This document shows positions 8,161 through 16,986 of a DNA stretch of 64,000 bases, piece by piece; the stretch's first letter is position 1; every line of letters starts with the position of its first letter. Source of the DNA: Zhongshania aquatica (lineage in GTDB: Bacteria > Pseudomonadota > Gammaproteobacteria > Pseudomonadales > Spongiibacteraceae); NCBI RefSeq assembly GCF_027257955.1, contig NZ_JANZNQ010000007.1, positions 124,001 to 188,000 of the forward strand. The letters run 5' to 3'. The notes under the pieces are model-generated. The model saw only the letters and a list, made by a program, of their open reading frames with translations. It searched no databases and had not been told where the DNA came from. Made by a program: the position numbers and the translations under genes.

Positions 8161-9702
8161 ATGAGCAACTATAAAAATAAAACAAACGAAACATTTAATG
8201 TAGTGATCGACGATGTAGCAATTATTGGTGCGGGTTTCGGTGGCCTAGGCGTCGCTATCCGTATGCAACAGCAAGGTCTTAATGATTTTGTTATTTATGA
8301 GCGGGCGAGTGATGTTGGTGGGGTTTGGCGAGACAATGTCTATCCTGGTGCGGCTTGTGATGTGCCGTCGCATTTATACTCTTTTTCGTTCGAGCCGAAT
8401 CCAGATTGGGGCAGAGCGTTTGGTCCTCAGGAAGAGATTCATCGCTACCTGCAGCACTGCGCAGACAAATATAAGTTACGTGACAAAATAAGGTTTAATT
8501 CGTCGCTGAGCGACATGGCATTCTGCGAAACAAGCGGTGTGTGGAATCTCAACTTTGACGACGGAAGTCAACGTCAGGCGCGCGCCGTAGTAATGGCAAT
8601 TGGTGCGTTAAATATTCCGCAATATCCTGAAGTCTCAGGTATCGATGACTTCACGGGCAAAGTAATGCACACCGCGGAGTGGGATAAAAATTATAGTTTG
8701 GATGGAAAGCGTGTAGGTGTTATTGGAACTGGCGCAAGCGCGATTCAAGTAGTTCCATCTATTCAAGCTAAAGTGAAATCATTGAGTCTTTTTCAGCGCA
8801 CGCCGCCGTGGGTAATGCCAAAGTCTGATCAGTCACTAAGTCCGGCTCGCCAGCGCCTATACCGGCGCTGGCCCATCTTGCAGCGAGCAGTACGCAATTT
8901 TCAATACATAATGATGGAAAGTGTTTTACCTGCGTTTATTTGGGACAGTTTCCTGACGCGCATAGGTGAGTCTATTGGCCGCCGTTACTTGCGAAAGGTC
9001 GTACGTGATCCTATTTTGCGAGAAAAGCTATCTCCCAAATACTCTATGGGCTGTAAACGGGTGTTGCTGTCGGATGATTATTATCCAGCCTTAACGAGAG
9101 GCAATGTCAATGTGTGCGTGGAAGGCATCGATAAAATTGATGAAACAGCGATACACACCAGTGATGGTCAGCGTCATGAAGTAGATGCCATCGTTTTTGC
9201 CACTGGTTTTAAAGTGCCTGTGTCTGGCGCGCCAATTCCCATTCGTGGAGTGGGTGGGCGCTTGCTCGAAAAGGACTGGGCAATTGGCAGTGAGGCCTAT
9301 AAGGGTGTAGTGGTATCTGGCTACCCGAACATGCTCTACGTTATGGGGCCTAATACTGGGCCGGGTAATACGTCGGTAATTTTTTATATCGAGTCGCAAA
9401 TAACGTATATTTTGAAGTATTTGAAAGCGCTTCGAAAAAATCAAAATACGTATTTTGATCTTAAGCCAATGGTGCAGCGCGAGTTTAATGCGGATATTCA
9501 GGAACGATTCAAAGGTACAACGTGGATGTCGGGCTGCAATAGTTGGTATCTGACTAAAGACGGAAAAAACACTACCTTATGGCCCGGTTTCTCGTGGCAA
9601 TACCACTTCACGACCAAGCATTTTTCTGCTGCAGAGTATGAGTTTGTTAGTGTTAAAGGCGGAGCAGAAGAGTTTGGTAATAGCGTGGCTACCGCTAGCT
9701 AA
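8161..9702 (+). CDS. FAD-dependent Baeyer-Villiger-type monooxygenase
   Basis: 513 residues. An FAD Rossmann motif GAGFGG is at 23-28 and an NADPH Rossmann motif GTGAS at 189-193. Between them lies the Baeyer-Villiger fingerprint F-x-G-x-x-x-H-T-x-x-W at 164-174. Further family hallmarks are DVGGVWRDNVYPGAACDVPS and GPNTGPGNTS. Such enzymes insert one oxygen atom from O2 next to a ketone to give an ester or lactone, using NADPH. The esterase just upstream and the SDR just downstream are classical partners, as in other BVMO catabolic clusters. Some family members instead oxidise sulphur or nitrogen, so the ketone substrate is the likely but not the only reading. Confidence 0.93.
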   Translation: MSNYKNKTNETFNVVIDDVAIIGAGFGGLGVAIRMQQQGLNDFVIYERASDVGGVWRDNVYPGAACDVPSHLYSFSFEPNPDWGRAFGPQEEIHRYLQHCADKYKLRDKIRFNSSLSDMAFCETSGVWNLNFDDGSQRQARAVVMAIGALNIPQYPEVSGIDDFTGKVMHTAEWDKNYSLDGKRVGVIGTGASAIQVVPSIQAKVKSLSLFQRTPPWVMPKSDQSLSPARQRLYRRWPILQRAVRNFQYIMMESVLPAFIWDSFLTRIGESIGRRYLRKVVRDPILREKLSPKYSMGCKRVLLSDDYYPALTRGNVNVCVEGIDKIDETAIHTSDGQRHEVDAIVFATGFKVPVSGAPIPIRGVGGRLLEKDWAIGSEAYKGVVVSGYPNMLYVMGPNTGPGNTSVIFYIESQITYILKYLKALRKNQNTYFDLKPMVQREFNADIQERFKGTTWMSGCNSWYLTKDGKNTTLWPGFSWQYHFTTKHFSAAEYEFVSVKGGAEEFGNSVATAS

Positions 9703-9717
9703 TCATAGGTATTAACA

Positions 9718-10557
9718 GTGAAAAAATTTAACAATAAAGTTATTGCTGTGACTGGCGCCGGCTCAGGTATTGGCCGAGCCTTGGTTATTGGACTTCGCAC
9801 GGCTGGTGCAAGAGTTGCTGCTTCGGACGTAGTAGAGGGCAGCTTGCAGTCTCTACGTGAGTATGGTGATGAGTCCGAGCTGTTTTTAGCTAAGCTGGAT
9901 GTGAGTGACAATGTCGCTATGAAGGCGTGGGCAAAGTCGGTGAAAGACCACTTTGGGGTGGTGGACGGTGTTATTAACAACGCCGGTGTTGCCCTTAGTT
10001 GCCACGCCGCCGAACAGCCCCGAGAGCAAATGGAATGGCTTTTTGGGGTCAACTACTGGGGCGTTATTAATGGCGTCGAGGCATTTTTACCCGAGTTATT
10101 AACACGGCCGGAAGCGTGTGTGGTGAATATTTCGTCCTTGTTTGGACTGATGTCCGTGCCCTCGCAATCGTCATACAACGCCGCTAAATTTGCGGTAAGA
10201 GGCTATTCTGAGTCTTTGCGCCAGGATTTACGCGACACCAGTGTCAAGGTGGTTACTGTGCATCCCGGCGGTATTAAAACCAATATCGCGAACAATGGTC
10301 GGCACCTAAACTCCATCACCGGAAACGATGCTGATCTGGGAAAAACCGCCGATATTTTCAATCGTATTGCGGCGACTACTCCCGAAAAAGCGGCGACAGT
10401 TATCATGCGTGGCATGCGCAAGTCTCAAACCCGAGTGCTTATTGGTAGCGATGCAAAATTTCTAGATGTAATCCAGCGCTTGTTTCCGGGCTGTTACGAT
10501 CGCTTGTTAGTACCGCTTATGAATGTGGGTACTAGAATGGTGTTAAAGCGAATTTAA
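9718..10557 (+). CDS. Short-chain dehydrogenase/reductase
   Basis: 279 residues, classical SDR. The nucleotide motif TGAGSGIG is at 12-19, NNAG at 87-90, the catalytic Ser near 139-140, and YNAAK with Tyr153 and Lys157. The basic C-terminal extension (PGCYDRLLVPLMNVGTRMVLKRI) is typical of SDRs acting on hydrophobic, possibly membrane-bound substrates. The gene uses a GTG start 15 bp after the BVMO stop and is the last gene of the operon. It probably interconverts an alcohol and a ketone, either making the BVMO substrate or oxidising the alcohol released by the esterase. Confidence 0.88.
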   Translation: MKKFNNKVIAVTGAGSGIGRALVIGLRTAGARVAASDVVEGSLQSLREYGDESELFLAKLDVSDNVAMKAWAKSVKDHFGVVDGVINNAGVALSCHAAEQPREQMEWLFGVNYWGVINGVEAFLPELLTRPEACVVNISSLFGLMSVPSQSSYNAAKFAVRGYSESLRQDLRDTSVKVVTVHPGGIKTNIANNGRHLNSITGNDADLGKTADIFNRIAATTPEKAATVIMRGMRKSQTRVLIGSDAKFLDVIQRLFPGCYDRLLVPLMNVGTRMVLKRI

Positions 10558-10576
10558 ACTATAAGGGCTTGTGGTT

Positions 10577-10601
10577 AATGGCGCGTATAGCCTGCGCCAT
10601 T
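10577..10601. terminator. Hairpin between convergent SDR and ygfZ genes
   Basis: AATGGCGC (10577-10584) and GCGCCATT (10594-10601) pair perfectly around a 9-nt loop. A second smaller stem, GGGCT/AGCCC at 10610-10628, runs into the end of ygfZ. Neither is followed by a strong U-tract, so termination strength is uncertain. Confidence 0.45.
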
Positions 10602-10621
10602 ATCGCCGTGGGCTTTCGGAG

Positions 10622-11665
10622 TTAGCCCGCGCTTGGCAGTTCGTAGGGTAAGCTTGTTATTTCTAAACACGTGGAGTCATCGGCAAAATGAATATTGTTA
10701 GCGGCAACCGCTTCCTCGGTTAGCACAGCAAGTATTTCTGTTTCATCCCCAATAGTCGCTGCCGATACTAAATTCCCAATGCTTTGCGGCTCGTCACCGT
10801 TGTACAAATCTGTTCCTGGTATATGGCTGAAGCTGTGTGAGCTATTGCGCAAAGTTGCGCGATACAAGCGACGCTTCAGTTTGCCGCGATATTGCATTCT
10901 CGCGACAACCTCTTGGCCCGTATAACAGCCTTTGTTAAAGCTAACACCGCCGATAATCTGGTAATTCAGCATTTGCGGAATAAACGTGTCTTGGGTGTTT
11001 GCACAAATTTCGCCAAAGCCAGCGGCAATGTTTTGCGCTTCCCATTGCGCTGAATCAATAATGTTTGCTGTCTCGCTGAGCTTTGTCCAAAGAGCTTTTG
11101 CAGCTTCCATAGGCGCCCAGCATTCAAAGCGCTCACCGTTTTCGTCCAATTGTACAATGATGGTTTGGCCGTCGGTGACCTGTTTCAGTAAATCAGAAGG
11201 CGCCATTCCGGCGTGTTCTATAAGTAGCTGGCGGGCATGTTTTCCCGTTACGCCAATGGCGATATATTCGTCTGTTGCACTGCGAATCTTAGCCTTTGAA
11301 AATACGATGTACTTTGCCAGTGTCGCGCAACCGGTATCGACCGTATCAGCTCGGAGCCGGAGTAAGACGGCGTCGCTAGTCTGCATGCCGGCAACGAAGC
11401 TAATCACCATGCGACCTTTTATATTGCAGTAGCTTCCGATCGCAGCTGTCTCAACGTCAATTTTTCGCCAGTCGCAGGTGGTTTGGCCCTGTAGAAACTT
11501 ACTGCTGTCAGGGCCTGCAACGGCGAGGAAGCCGTATTGACTCAGCGCAGTGATGCCGCAGTCGCCCACGTCAATGGCGGCTGAGGCGCCAACACGCCAG
11601 TATTGGTCTGTTGAAATACTGCTGGCGGGATATTGGTTGTGTAAAAATGTCCAAAATGTATTCAT
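10622..11665 (-). CDS. ygfZ: YgfZ folate-dependent Fe-S/tRNA-modification protein
   Basis: 347 residues of the GcvT-like, tetrahydrofolate-binding YgfZ family, which supports repair or assembly of Fe-S enzymes such as the tRNA methylthiotransferase MiaB. The family signature K-G-C-[FY]-x-G-Q-E is at 245-252 (KGCYTGQE) with the conserved Cys247. GPDSSKFLQGQTTCD near residue 51 marks the N-terminal folate-binding half. The gene is divergent from sdhE, the same neighbourhood as in many gammaproteobacteria. A GAGAG sequence lies just before the ATG. Confidence 0.93.
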   Translation of the reverse strand: MNTFWTFLHNQYPASSISTDQYWRVGASAAIDVGDCGITALSQYGFLAVAGPDSSKFLQGQTTCDWRKIDVETAAIGSYCNIKGRMVISFVAGMQTSDAVLLRLRADTVDTGCATLAKYIVFSKAKIRSATDEYIAIGVTGKHARQLLIEHAGMAPSDLLKQVTDGQTIIVQLDENGERFECWAPMEAAKALWTKLSETANIIDSAQWEAQNIAAGFGEICANTQDTFIPQMLNYQIIGGVSFNKGCYTGQEVVARMQYRGKLKRRLYRATLRNSSHSFSHIPGTDLYNGDEPQSIGNLVSAATIGDETEILAVLTEEAVAANNIHFADDSTCLEITSLPYELPSAG

Positions 11666-11751
11666 AGACTCTCAAAATAGATGTTGCTGTTAGTGCGGGT
11701 ACGTTTGGAATGATAAAAATCATCTGCACTGTGATTGCTGCATTTTGCCGC

Positions 11752-11757
11752 TATAAT
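11752..11757 (+). promoter_or_regulatory. -10 box upstream of sdhE
   Basis: A perfect TATAAT lies 53 bp before the sdhE ATG, inside GCCGCTA (11747-11753) and TAGCGGC (11769-11775), which form an inverted repeat around the probable start site. No good -35 box is found at 16-18 bp. Confidence 0.4.
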
Positions 11758-11810
11758 ACGCTTTTTTGTAGCGGCTTATAGGGCTAGCTACCATAACGAA
11801 GTGGAAAATA

Positions 11811-12071
11811 ATGGTTTCAGAAAACGAGTTCAAGCGAATTTGTTGGGCTTGCCGCCGTGGCATGCTGGAATTGGATTTGGTAATGGGGCCCTATGTGGAA
11901 CATCGTTTTAGAACGTTAGACGACATAAACCAGCGGCGTTTTATTAATTTGCTGGAAAGTGAAGACACGGAGTTATTTGCTTGGTTTCTTGCTAAAGGTC
12001 GACCGGATGACCCTGAATTGGCGATAATCGTCGATGACATCATTGCGTTCACCAAAACCCCTCGATCTTAA
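11811..12071 (+). CDS. sdhE: Succinate dehydrogenase flavinylation factor SdhE
   Basis: 86 residues, exactly the family size. SdhE helps attach FAD covalently to succinate dehydrogenase (and fumarate reductase) flavoproteins. The defining R-G-x-x-E motif is RGMLE at 16-20, followed by the conserved acidic helical bundle (LLESEDTELFAWFLAKGRP). It overlaps the downstream YgfX-like gene, the same arrangement as in Escherichia coli ygfY-ygfX. Confidence 0.95.
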   Translation: MVSENEFKRICWACRRGMLELDLVMGPYVEHRFRTLDDINQRRFINLLESEDTELFAWFLAKGRPDDPELAIIVDDIIAFTKTPRS

Positions 12072-12486
12072 GTTTCGCCCTTCGCGTTGGTTGTGTGGGT
12101 ATTTTGTTGCCCTGCACAGTGCGGTGCTAGCTGGGTTTTGGCTTGTTTTACCAACGTTATTGGCCTTCATATCGTCGATATTGGTAGCTGCAAGTGCTTT
12201 TTATTATATGAGGCGTGACGTCTATTTTAGGCTGCCGCAATCGATAGCACGAATTGCCTTTGCCGATAACGATTGGCGTATTTATCGTGGTGATATTCGC
12301 CATTTAGCGAACGTGAAAACTCAGCACGTTGATCTGTTGGAGGGGATAACGCTCCCTTACGGTGTGGTGTTGCGCTTTAGGTTAGCGAACGGCCGCGCGG
12401 TGTCGATCGTGGTACTACCAGATAATATCGGCGTAGATCAGTATCGACGCTTGCGTCAAATTAGCAATTTTTCACGTGTGAGCTAA
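12034..12486 (+). CDS. YgfX-like small inner-membrane protein
   Basis: About 150 residues with two adjacent hydrophobic helices (WLCGYFVALHSAVLAGFWLV and LLAFISSILVAASAFYYM, residues ~19-60) and then a cytoplasmic beta-rich domain. Size, topology and position overlapping sdhE match YgfX (DUF1434/CptA), described in E. coli as a partner of SdhE and a putative cytoskeleton-targeting toxin. Sequence identity to YgfX cannot be judged by eye, so the call rests mostly on position and topology. The start is uncertain: the ATG at 12034 gives a 38-bp overlap with sdhE, and a TTG at 12043 is also possible. Confidence 0.7.
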   Translation: MTSLRSPKPLDLKFRPSRWLCGYFVALHSAVLAGFWLVLPTLLAFISSILVAASAFYYMRRDVYFRLPQSIARIAFADNDWRIYRGDIRHLANVKTQHVDLLEGITLPYGVVLRFRLANGRAVSIVVLPDNIGVDQYRRLRQISNFSRVS

Positions 12487-12506
12487 GACGGCTTAGCTCG
12501 CGAGGC

Positions 12507-14099
12507 TTAGTTAGCGCCACCGACGTAATTGTTTGGCGTTAGAATCGTATCTTCGGCAACGTCTAGTTGCTCAGGGTAGTCCAAGGTGTAATGCAAGCCG
12601 CGGCTTTCAGTGCGCTGCATTGCAGATCGAATGATAAGCTCAGCGACCATGGCGAGATTCCGCAGCTCCAACAAATCGTTGCTGACCTTGTAGTTAGAAT
12701 AGTATTCGTCAATTTCTTGCTGCAGGAGTGCTGCTCTGTTGAGCGCTCGCTGAAGGCGTTTATTTGTGCGCACGATTCCCACGTAATCCCACATAAAACG
12801 GCGCAATTCATCCCAGTTGTGGGAGATTACGACATCTTCGTCTGAATCGGTGACCTGTGATTCATCCCAGGGAAGCGCGATTTTGGGCGCAGGCAGATCG
12901 CTCAGGCGTTGGCGTATGTCGGACGCAGCTGAGGTTCCGTACACAAAACATTCTAAAAGTGAGTTGCTGGCAAGTCGGTTGGCGCCGTGCAAGCCGGTAA
13001 ACGAGGTTTCGCCTATTGCGTAAAGTCCTGGGATATCGGTATGCCCATATTGATCGACCATCACCCCGCCGCAGGTGTAGTGAGCAGCGGGTACGACCGG
13101 AATTGCTTCGCGGGTGATATCGATACCTAGCTCAAGACAGCGCGCCTTTATTGTCGGGAAATGCTCTAGCAAAAATTCAGGTGATTTGTGGCTGATGTCT
13201 AAATAGACGCAATCACTGCCTAGGCGTTTCATCTCATGGTCAATGGCGCGTGCTACCACGTCACGCGGCGCTAGTTCACCGCGTTCGTCATAGCGATACA
13301 TGAAGCGTTCACCGTTGGCGGAGATCAGTTTGCCACCTTCACCCCTAATGGCTTCAGTGATAAGAAAAGATTTCGCTTTCGGGTGATATAGGCAGGTCGG
13401 GTGAAACTGGTTGAATTCCATATTTGCCACCCTACATCCTGCGCGCCACGCCATGGCGATACCGTCACCGCTGGCACCATCTGGGTTGCTCGTGTACAAA
13501 TAGGCTTTGTTTGCACCTCCGGTAGCTAACACAATGGCTTTTGCGTGGAACAATTCGACGTGGCCGCTGTCTCTGTTCAGCACATATGCACCGTGGCAGT
13601 GATTGTCGTCGATAATGAGGTCTACTGCGACGTGGCGAGTAAAGATTTCAATGTTTGAATTTTCTCTTGCGCGCTTGGTTAGTGTTTCTGATACTTCCCG
13701 GCCAGTCGCATCGGCTGCGTGAATAATGCGACGCTGGCTGTGGCCACCTTCGCGGGTAAGATGAAAAGCGTCGTTGCTGTGTTCGTAACGGCTAAATTGA
13801 ACACCCTGTGATAGTAGCCATTTAATGCTGTCACTGCTGTTTTTAACAGTAAAACGCACGCTGTCTTCGTGGCAGAGTTGTGCGCCAGCGACTAGGGTAT
13901 CTGCGACGTGTGCATCAACGGTGTCACCGTCATGGAGTACAGCCGCTATGCCGCCCTGTGCCCAATAGGTAGAGCCTGCGTTTAGTTCACCCTTGCTAAT
14001 AACCGCAATGCGTGCGGTATCGGCAAGCTGCAGTGCCAGCGTCAGACCTGCGGCGCCGCTGCCTATCACCAAAACATCGTGTGAATGGTAGTGGTTCAT
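12507..14099 (-). CDS. nadB: L-aspartate oxidase
   Basis: First enzyme of de novo NAD synthesis; it oxidises L-aspartate to iminoaspartate, which NadA turns into quinolinate. From the ATG at 14099 the protein has 530 residues (E. coli 540). It carries the FAD motif GSGAAGL near residue 13, [29 protein letters not shown] and [13 protein letters not shown], all typical of NadB and its fumarate-reductase-like fold. The frame could extend upstream to a TTG at 14162, but that adds 21 residues of no family resemblance. It is divergent from rpoE, the conserved gammaproteobacterial arrangement. Confidence 0.96.
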   Translation of the reverse strand: MNHYHSHDVLVIGSGAAGLTLALQLADTARIAVISKGELNAGSTYWAQGGIAAVLHDGDTVDAHVADTLVAGAQLCHEDSVRFTVKNSSDSIKWLLSQGVQFSRYEHSNDAFHLTREGGHSQRRIIHAADATGREVSETLTKRARENSNIEIFTRHVAVDLIIDDNHCHGAYVLNRDSGHVELFHAKAIVLATGGANKAYLYTSNPDGASGDGIAMAWRAGCRVANMEFNQFHPTCLYHPKAKSFLITEAIRGEGGKLISANGERFMYRYDERGELAPRDVVARAIDHEMKRLGSDCVYLDISHKSPEFLLEHFPTIKARCLELGIDITREAIPVVPAAHYTCGGVMVDQYGHTDIPGLYAIGETSFTGLHGANRLASNSLLECFVYGTSAASDIRQRLSDLPAPKIALPWDESQVTDSDEDVVISHNWDELRRFMWDYVGIVRTNKRLQRALNRAALLQQEIDEYYSNYKVSNDLLELRNLAMVAELIIRSAMQRTESRGLHYTLDYPEQLDVAEDTILTPNNYVGGAN

Positions 14100-14251
14100 G
14101 CTGCTATTTGCTCCTGCCGCGGTGCGGTTATAATATGCTGCTCGGGATGTGAAGTGGCGCAAAGTATACTGTTAGAAAGTCGCCTTACCAATATTTGCCT
14201 GCATTGCTGTCGCACAAAGCGAAGTAGATGCTCAAAAGGGATACGATGATA

Positions 14252-14278
14252 GAACTTCTTTTAGCACCGGTGGTCTAC
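14252..14278 (+). promoter_or_regulatory. Sigma-E (AlgU)-type autoregulatory promoter of rpoE
   Basis: GAACTT (14252-14257), a 16-nt spacer and TCTAC (14274-14278) match the extracytoplasmic sigma-E/AlgU consensus (GAACTT, 16-17 nt, TCnnA-like) except at the last base. It lies 37 bp before the rpoE ATG, as expected for an autoregulated operon. Confidence 0.7.
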
Positions 14279-14315
14279 TCCACAGATGCTGCCGAAAGGC
14301 TTGTGGTGAGGCAAT

Positions 14316-14912
14316 ATGGCCGAGCCTAAGCAGACGGACCAGCAGCTGGTTGAGCGGGTACAAAAAGGCGATAAGCGTGCATTTGACTTGCTCGTTTTAA
14401 AATACCAGCACAAGATTTTTGGCTTGATTTCACGGTATGTGAAGGATAACGACGAAATTCAGGATGTGGCGCAGGAGGCATTTGTAAAAGCCTATCGTGC
14501 CTTGCCTAAATTTCGAGGTGATAGCGCTTTTTATACGTGGCTTTACCGGATTGCGATTAATACCGCAAAAAATTATCTGGTTGCCCGGAATCGTCGTCCA
14601 CCAGGCGTTGATGTTGATGTTGCGGATGCGGAGTATTTTCAGGGCCCCTCTGGTCTAAAGGATATTGAAACACCGGAAAATCATCTTTACGGTGAAGAGC
14701 TTAAAAAAGTAGTACAGGACGCGATAAAGTCTCTGCCAGAAGATCTTCGTTCGGCGCTTAGCCTGCGAGAGTTTGATGGTTTGAGTTATGAAGATATTGC
14801 ATCGGTAATGGATTGTCCGGTCGGTACGGTTCGGTCGCGTATTTTTCGCGCCCGAGAAGCAGTCGATCTGCGAGTTAAAGCCCAGATAAGTGGCGAAGAG
14901 GTGGAAGTATGA
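14316..14912 (+). CDS. rpoE: RNA polymerase sigma factor RpoE/AlgU
   Basis: 198 residues, an ECF sigma factor for the envelope stress response. Region 2 (FDLLVLKYQHKIFGLISRYV, then DVAQEAFVKAYRALPKFRG) and region 4 (LPEDLRSALSLREFDGLSYEDIA, then VGTVRSRIFRAREA) are complete and close to AlgU/RpoE. A GAGG lies five bases before the ATG. It heads the rpoE-rseA-rseB-rseC operon and overlaps rseA by 4 bp (ATGA). The sigma-E-like promoter just upstream points to autoregulation, held in check by RseA. Confidence 0.97.
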   Translation: MAEPKQTDQQLVERVQKGDKRAFDLLVLKYQHKIFGLISRYVKDNDEIQDVAQEAFVKAYRALPKFRGDSAFYTWLYRIAINTAKNYLVARNRRPPGVDVDVADAEYFQGPSGLKDIETPENHLYGEELKKVVQDAIKSLPEDLRSALSLREFDGLSYEDIASVMDCPVGTVRSRIFRAREAVDLRVKAQISGEEVEV

Positions 14913-15490
14913 ACGATACCGTCAGAGAATCCCTATCAGCATTGATGGATGGCGAAGCCACTGAGTTGGAACTGAGGCGTATTCTCAGTGCTGACCAAGA
15001 GGCTATCCGTACCGAATGGGCTGATTTACACCGCTCGCAATCCGTACTCAAAAACGAGGCCAACCCGTTTATAGGTTGGGATATTTCGTCGCGGGTAATG
15101 GCGGAGATCGCCGACGAGGAGTTGGCAAACAGTGCTGGAACGGGCTGGAAACAAGCCGTGTCAGGCCTTGCTATCGCCGCTAGTGTCGCAGCAGTGGTGG
15201 TTATCGGTTCGCTGGGCAGTAATATGTTCAGCGGCTCTAGTCAAATGGTGGCTGATAACAACGGTGTGAGTGGCCGAGTTTATCCAGCGCAGGCGTCATC
15301 TTCCGCAGTTGGCGGCGTAGCCGTTAGTGCGCAGGCACAGGCGTCACCAGCAGGTCCATTACTGAATGATGATGCAGAGGCGCGTAAGCGTTTTGAGGCG
15401 TATTTGCGCAAGCATACCGACCGGGCAGCGTTTAATAATGGGCAGGGCATGGTGTCTTATGCCCGCGTAGTATCTCAGGAGTCCGAATAG
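14909..15490 (+). CDS. rseA: Anti-sigma-E factor RseA (MucA)
   Basis: 193 residues. The cytoplasmic N-terminal anti-sigma domain (ESLSALMDGEATELELRRIL) binds RpoE. A single membrane helix spans about 84-103 and a periplasmic domain follows; this layout lets DegS/RseP-type proteolysis release the sigma factor under stress. The C-terminal part has an alanine/serine-rich linker (about 125-150). It is translationally coupled to rpoE and followed one base later by rseB. Confidence 0.92.
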   Translation: MNDTVRESLSALMDGEATELELRRILSADQEAIRTEWADLHRSQSVLKNEANPFIGWDISSRVMAEIADEELANSAGTGWKQAVSGLAIAASVAAVVVIGSLGSNMFSGSSQMVADNNGVSGRVYPAQASSSAVGGVAVSAQAQASPAGPLLNDDAEARKRFEAYLRKHTDRAAFNNGQGMVSYARVVSQESE

Positions 15491-15491
15491 C

Positions 15492-16406
15492 GTGATCTTT
15501 CGGCTTGCCTGTACGGCCTTGGCCGCGGTGTTGTGCAGTAGCCCTGTACTGAGTGTTGAGTCAGGTAGCGAGCTGCTCAGCAAGATGACACATAGTCACC
15601 GCGAGCTAAATTATCGCGCTATTGTTACCTATCAATTGGGTGATCAACTCAGTAGTTATCGCATCACCCATACAGTCCATGATGGTAAAGAGTTCGAAGC
15701 CCTTCAATCCCTCGATGGCGATCATCAAGATTTAGTTCACCACGGCCATGACGTCAATTGCGTTCACCCTGGGCCACAGCTAATACAGCTTTTCGGAACG
15801 GATGAAGAGCAGGGGTTTTATCGCTACTACGATATAGATGTAGGCGGTGAAGATCGCGTTGCTGGTCGCGATGTAGTTACTTTGTCGATTAAGCCCCGCG
15901 ATGTCTATCGTTTGGGTTATAAGTTATCTCTAGACAATGAAACTGGTTTATTACTGCGTTCAGATATTGTCAATCAGCAGGGCAAAGTATTAGAGCGTTT
16001 TCAGTACGTGATGTTGGACTTGAATATCCCTGATGACGAGCTGGCTGTTGAAGGGGCTATTGAAGTCCAGCATAAAGATATAGAAACTGATAATTCTTCT
16101 CCGATACAAATGCGAGTGTGGCGGCCAAACTGGATCCCCGCTGGCTTTACGCAGCTGAAAGACAGCGACGATGGCAGTGTCTCGATGACCTACACAGACG
16201 GTTTGGCGGTGATGTCGATATTCGTTGAACCGTTGCTTAAATCGGAAGCAGGGGCAGTGTCCGTTGCTGAGGGTGGCATGCGTCGTGGCGCTTCAGTTAG
16301 TTATACGGTTGCGTTTCCGGAAAACGGTATGTTTGCAACGGTAGTTGGTGAAGTGCCGATGTTAACAGCCAAGCAAGTGGCAAAATCCTTGAGTTGGGAT
16401 CAATAA
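15492..16406 (+). CDS. rseB: Periplasmic sigma-E regulatory protein RseB (MucB)
   Basis: 304 residues with a signal peptide (RLACTALAAVLCSSPVLS) and the two-domain MucB/RseB fold: an N-terminal lipoprotein-carrier-like domain beginning LLSKMTHSHRELNYRAIVTYQ and a C-terminal domain (VWRPNWIPAGFTQLKDSDDG). It binds the periplasmic part of RseA and shields it from proteolysis. The start is a GTG one base after the rseA stop. Its stop shares a base with the rseC start. Confidence 0.92.
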   Translation: MIFRLACTALAAVLCSSPVLSVESGSELLSKMTHSHRELNYRAIVTYQLGDQLSSYRITHTVHDGKEFEALQSLDGDHQDLVHHGHDVNCVHPGPQLIQLFGTDEEQGFYRYYDIDVGGEDRVAGRDVVTLSIKPRDVYRLGYKLSLDNETGLLLRSDIVNQQGKVLERFQYVMLDLNIPDDELAVEGAIEVQHKDIETDNSSPIQMRVWRPNWIPAGFTQLKDSDDGSVSMTYTDGLAVMSIFVEPLLKSEAGAVSVAEGGMRRGASVSYTVAFPENGMFATVVGEVPMLTAKQVAKSLSWDQ

Positions 16407-16897
16407 TGATTACTGAAACTGGGCGCGTTGTCGGTATTGAAGATAAGGCCCTCTGGGTAGAGACAATTCGTCGCAGTACCTGCGGCACCTGTGCGGCACA
16501 AAAGGGTTGCGGTCAGGGTTTGATGAATAAGGCGACTGATGGTCGTCGGAATCAACTTAGGGTGTTGCTGGGCTCCCAGTCTGCCCATAACTTCGAATTA
16601 AATGATGAAGTTGAAATAAGTATTCCAGAGCGCGCGCTCATTGCGGGTGCAATGATGGTGTATCTGCTCCCTTTGATAACCATGATTGCAGGGATGGCTC
16701 TTGGCTCACAATACGCAGCTGGTGATATAGCTGCAGCCACGGGTGCATTATTGGGTTTTGTTGTAGGAATGGCCTTAGTTCGTCTACACGCTACGTATAT
16801 TCAGAACAAACCGTCCTTTCAGGCCACCGTTGTTGCAAAATGTGGCCATGCTTTGATTAATTCCGTTGCAATTACCGCTACACCATACTCTGAGTGA
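16406..16897 (+). CDS. rseC: SoxR-reducing/sigma-E regulatory protein RseC
   Basis: 163 residues. A soluble N-terminal part with a cysteine cluster C26-x2-C29-x5-C35 (CGTCAAQKGC) is followed by two membrane helices (IAGAMMVYLLPLITMIAGMA and GALLGFVVGMALV). This matches the RseC/MucC family, linked to sigma-E control and, in E. coli, to reduction of SoxR. The ATG at 16406 overlaps the rseB stop (TAATG). A TTG further upstream keeps the frame but lies inside rseB. Confidence 0.9.
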   Translation: MITETGRVVGIEDKALWVETIRRSTCGTCAAQKGCGQGLMNKATDGRRNQLRVLLGSQSAHNFELNDEVEISIPERALIAGAMMVYLLPLITMIAGMALGSQYAAGDIAAATGALLGFVVGMALVRLHATYIQNKPSFQATVVAKCGHALINSVAITATPYSE

Positions 16898-16986
16898 GTC
16901 TATTCATAGCCTAGAGCTGTGGCTTTGCGATACAATCGCGCCTCTGAAATTTCATCATTTTTGTTTCTCTGAGGTATAAGCCGAGC

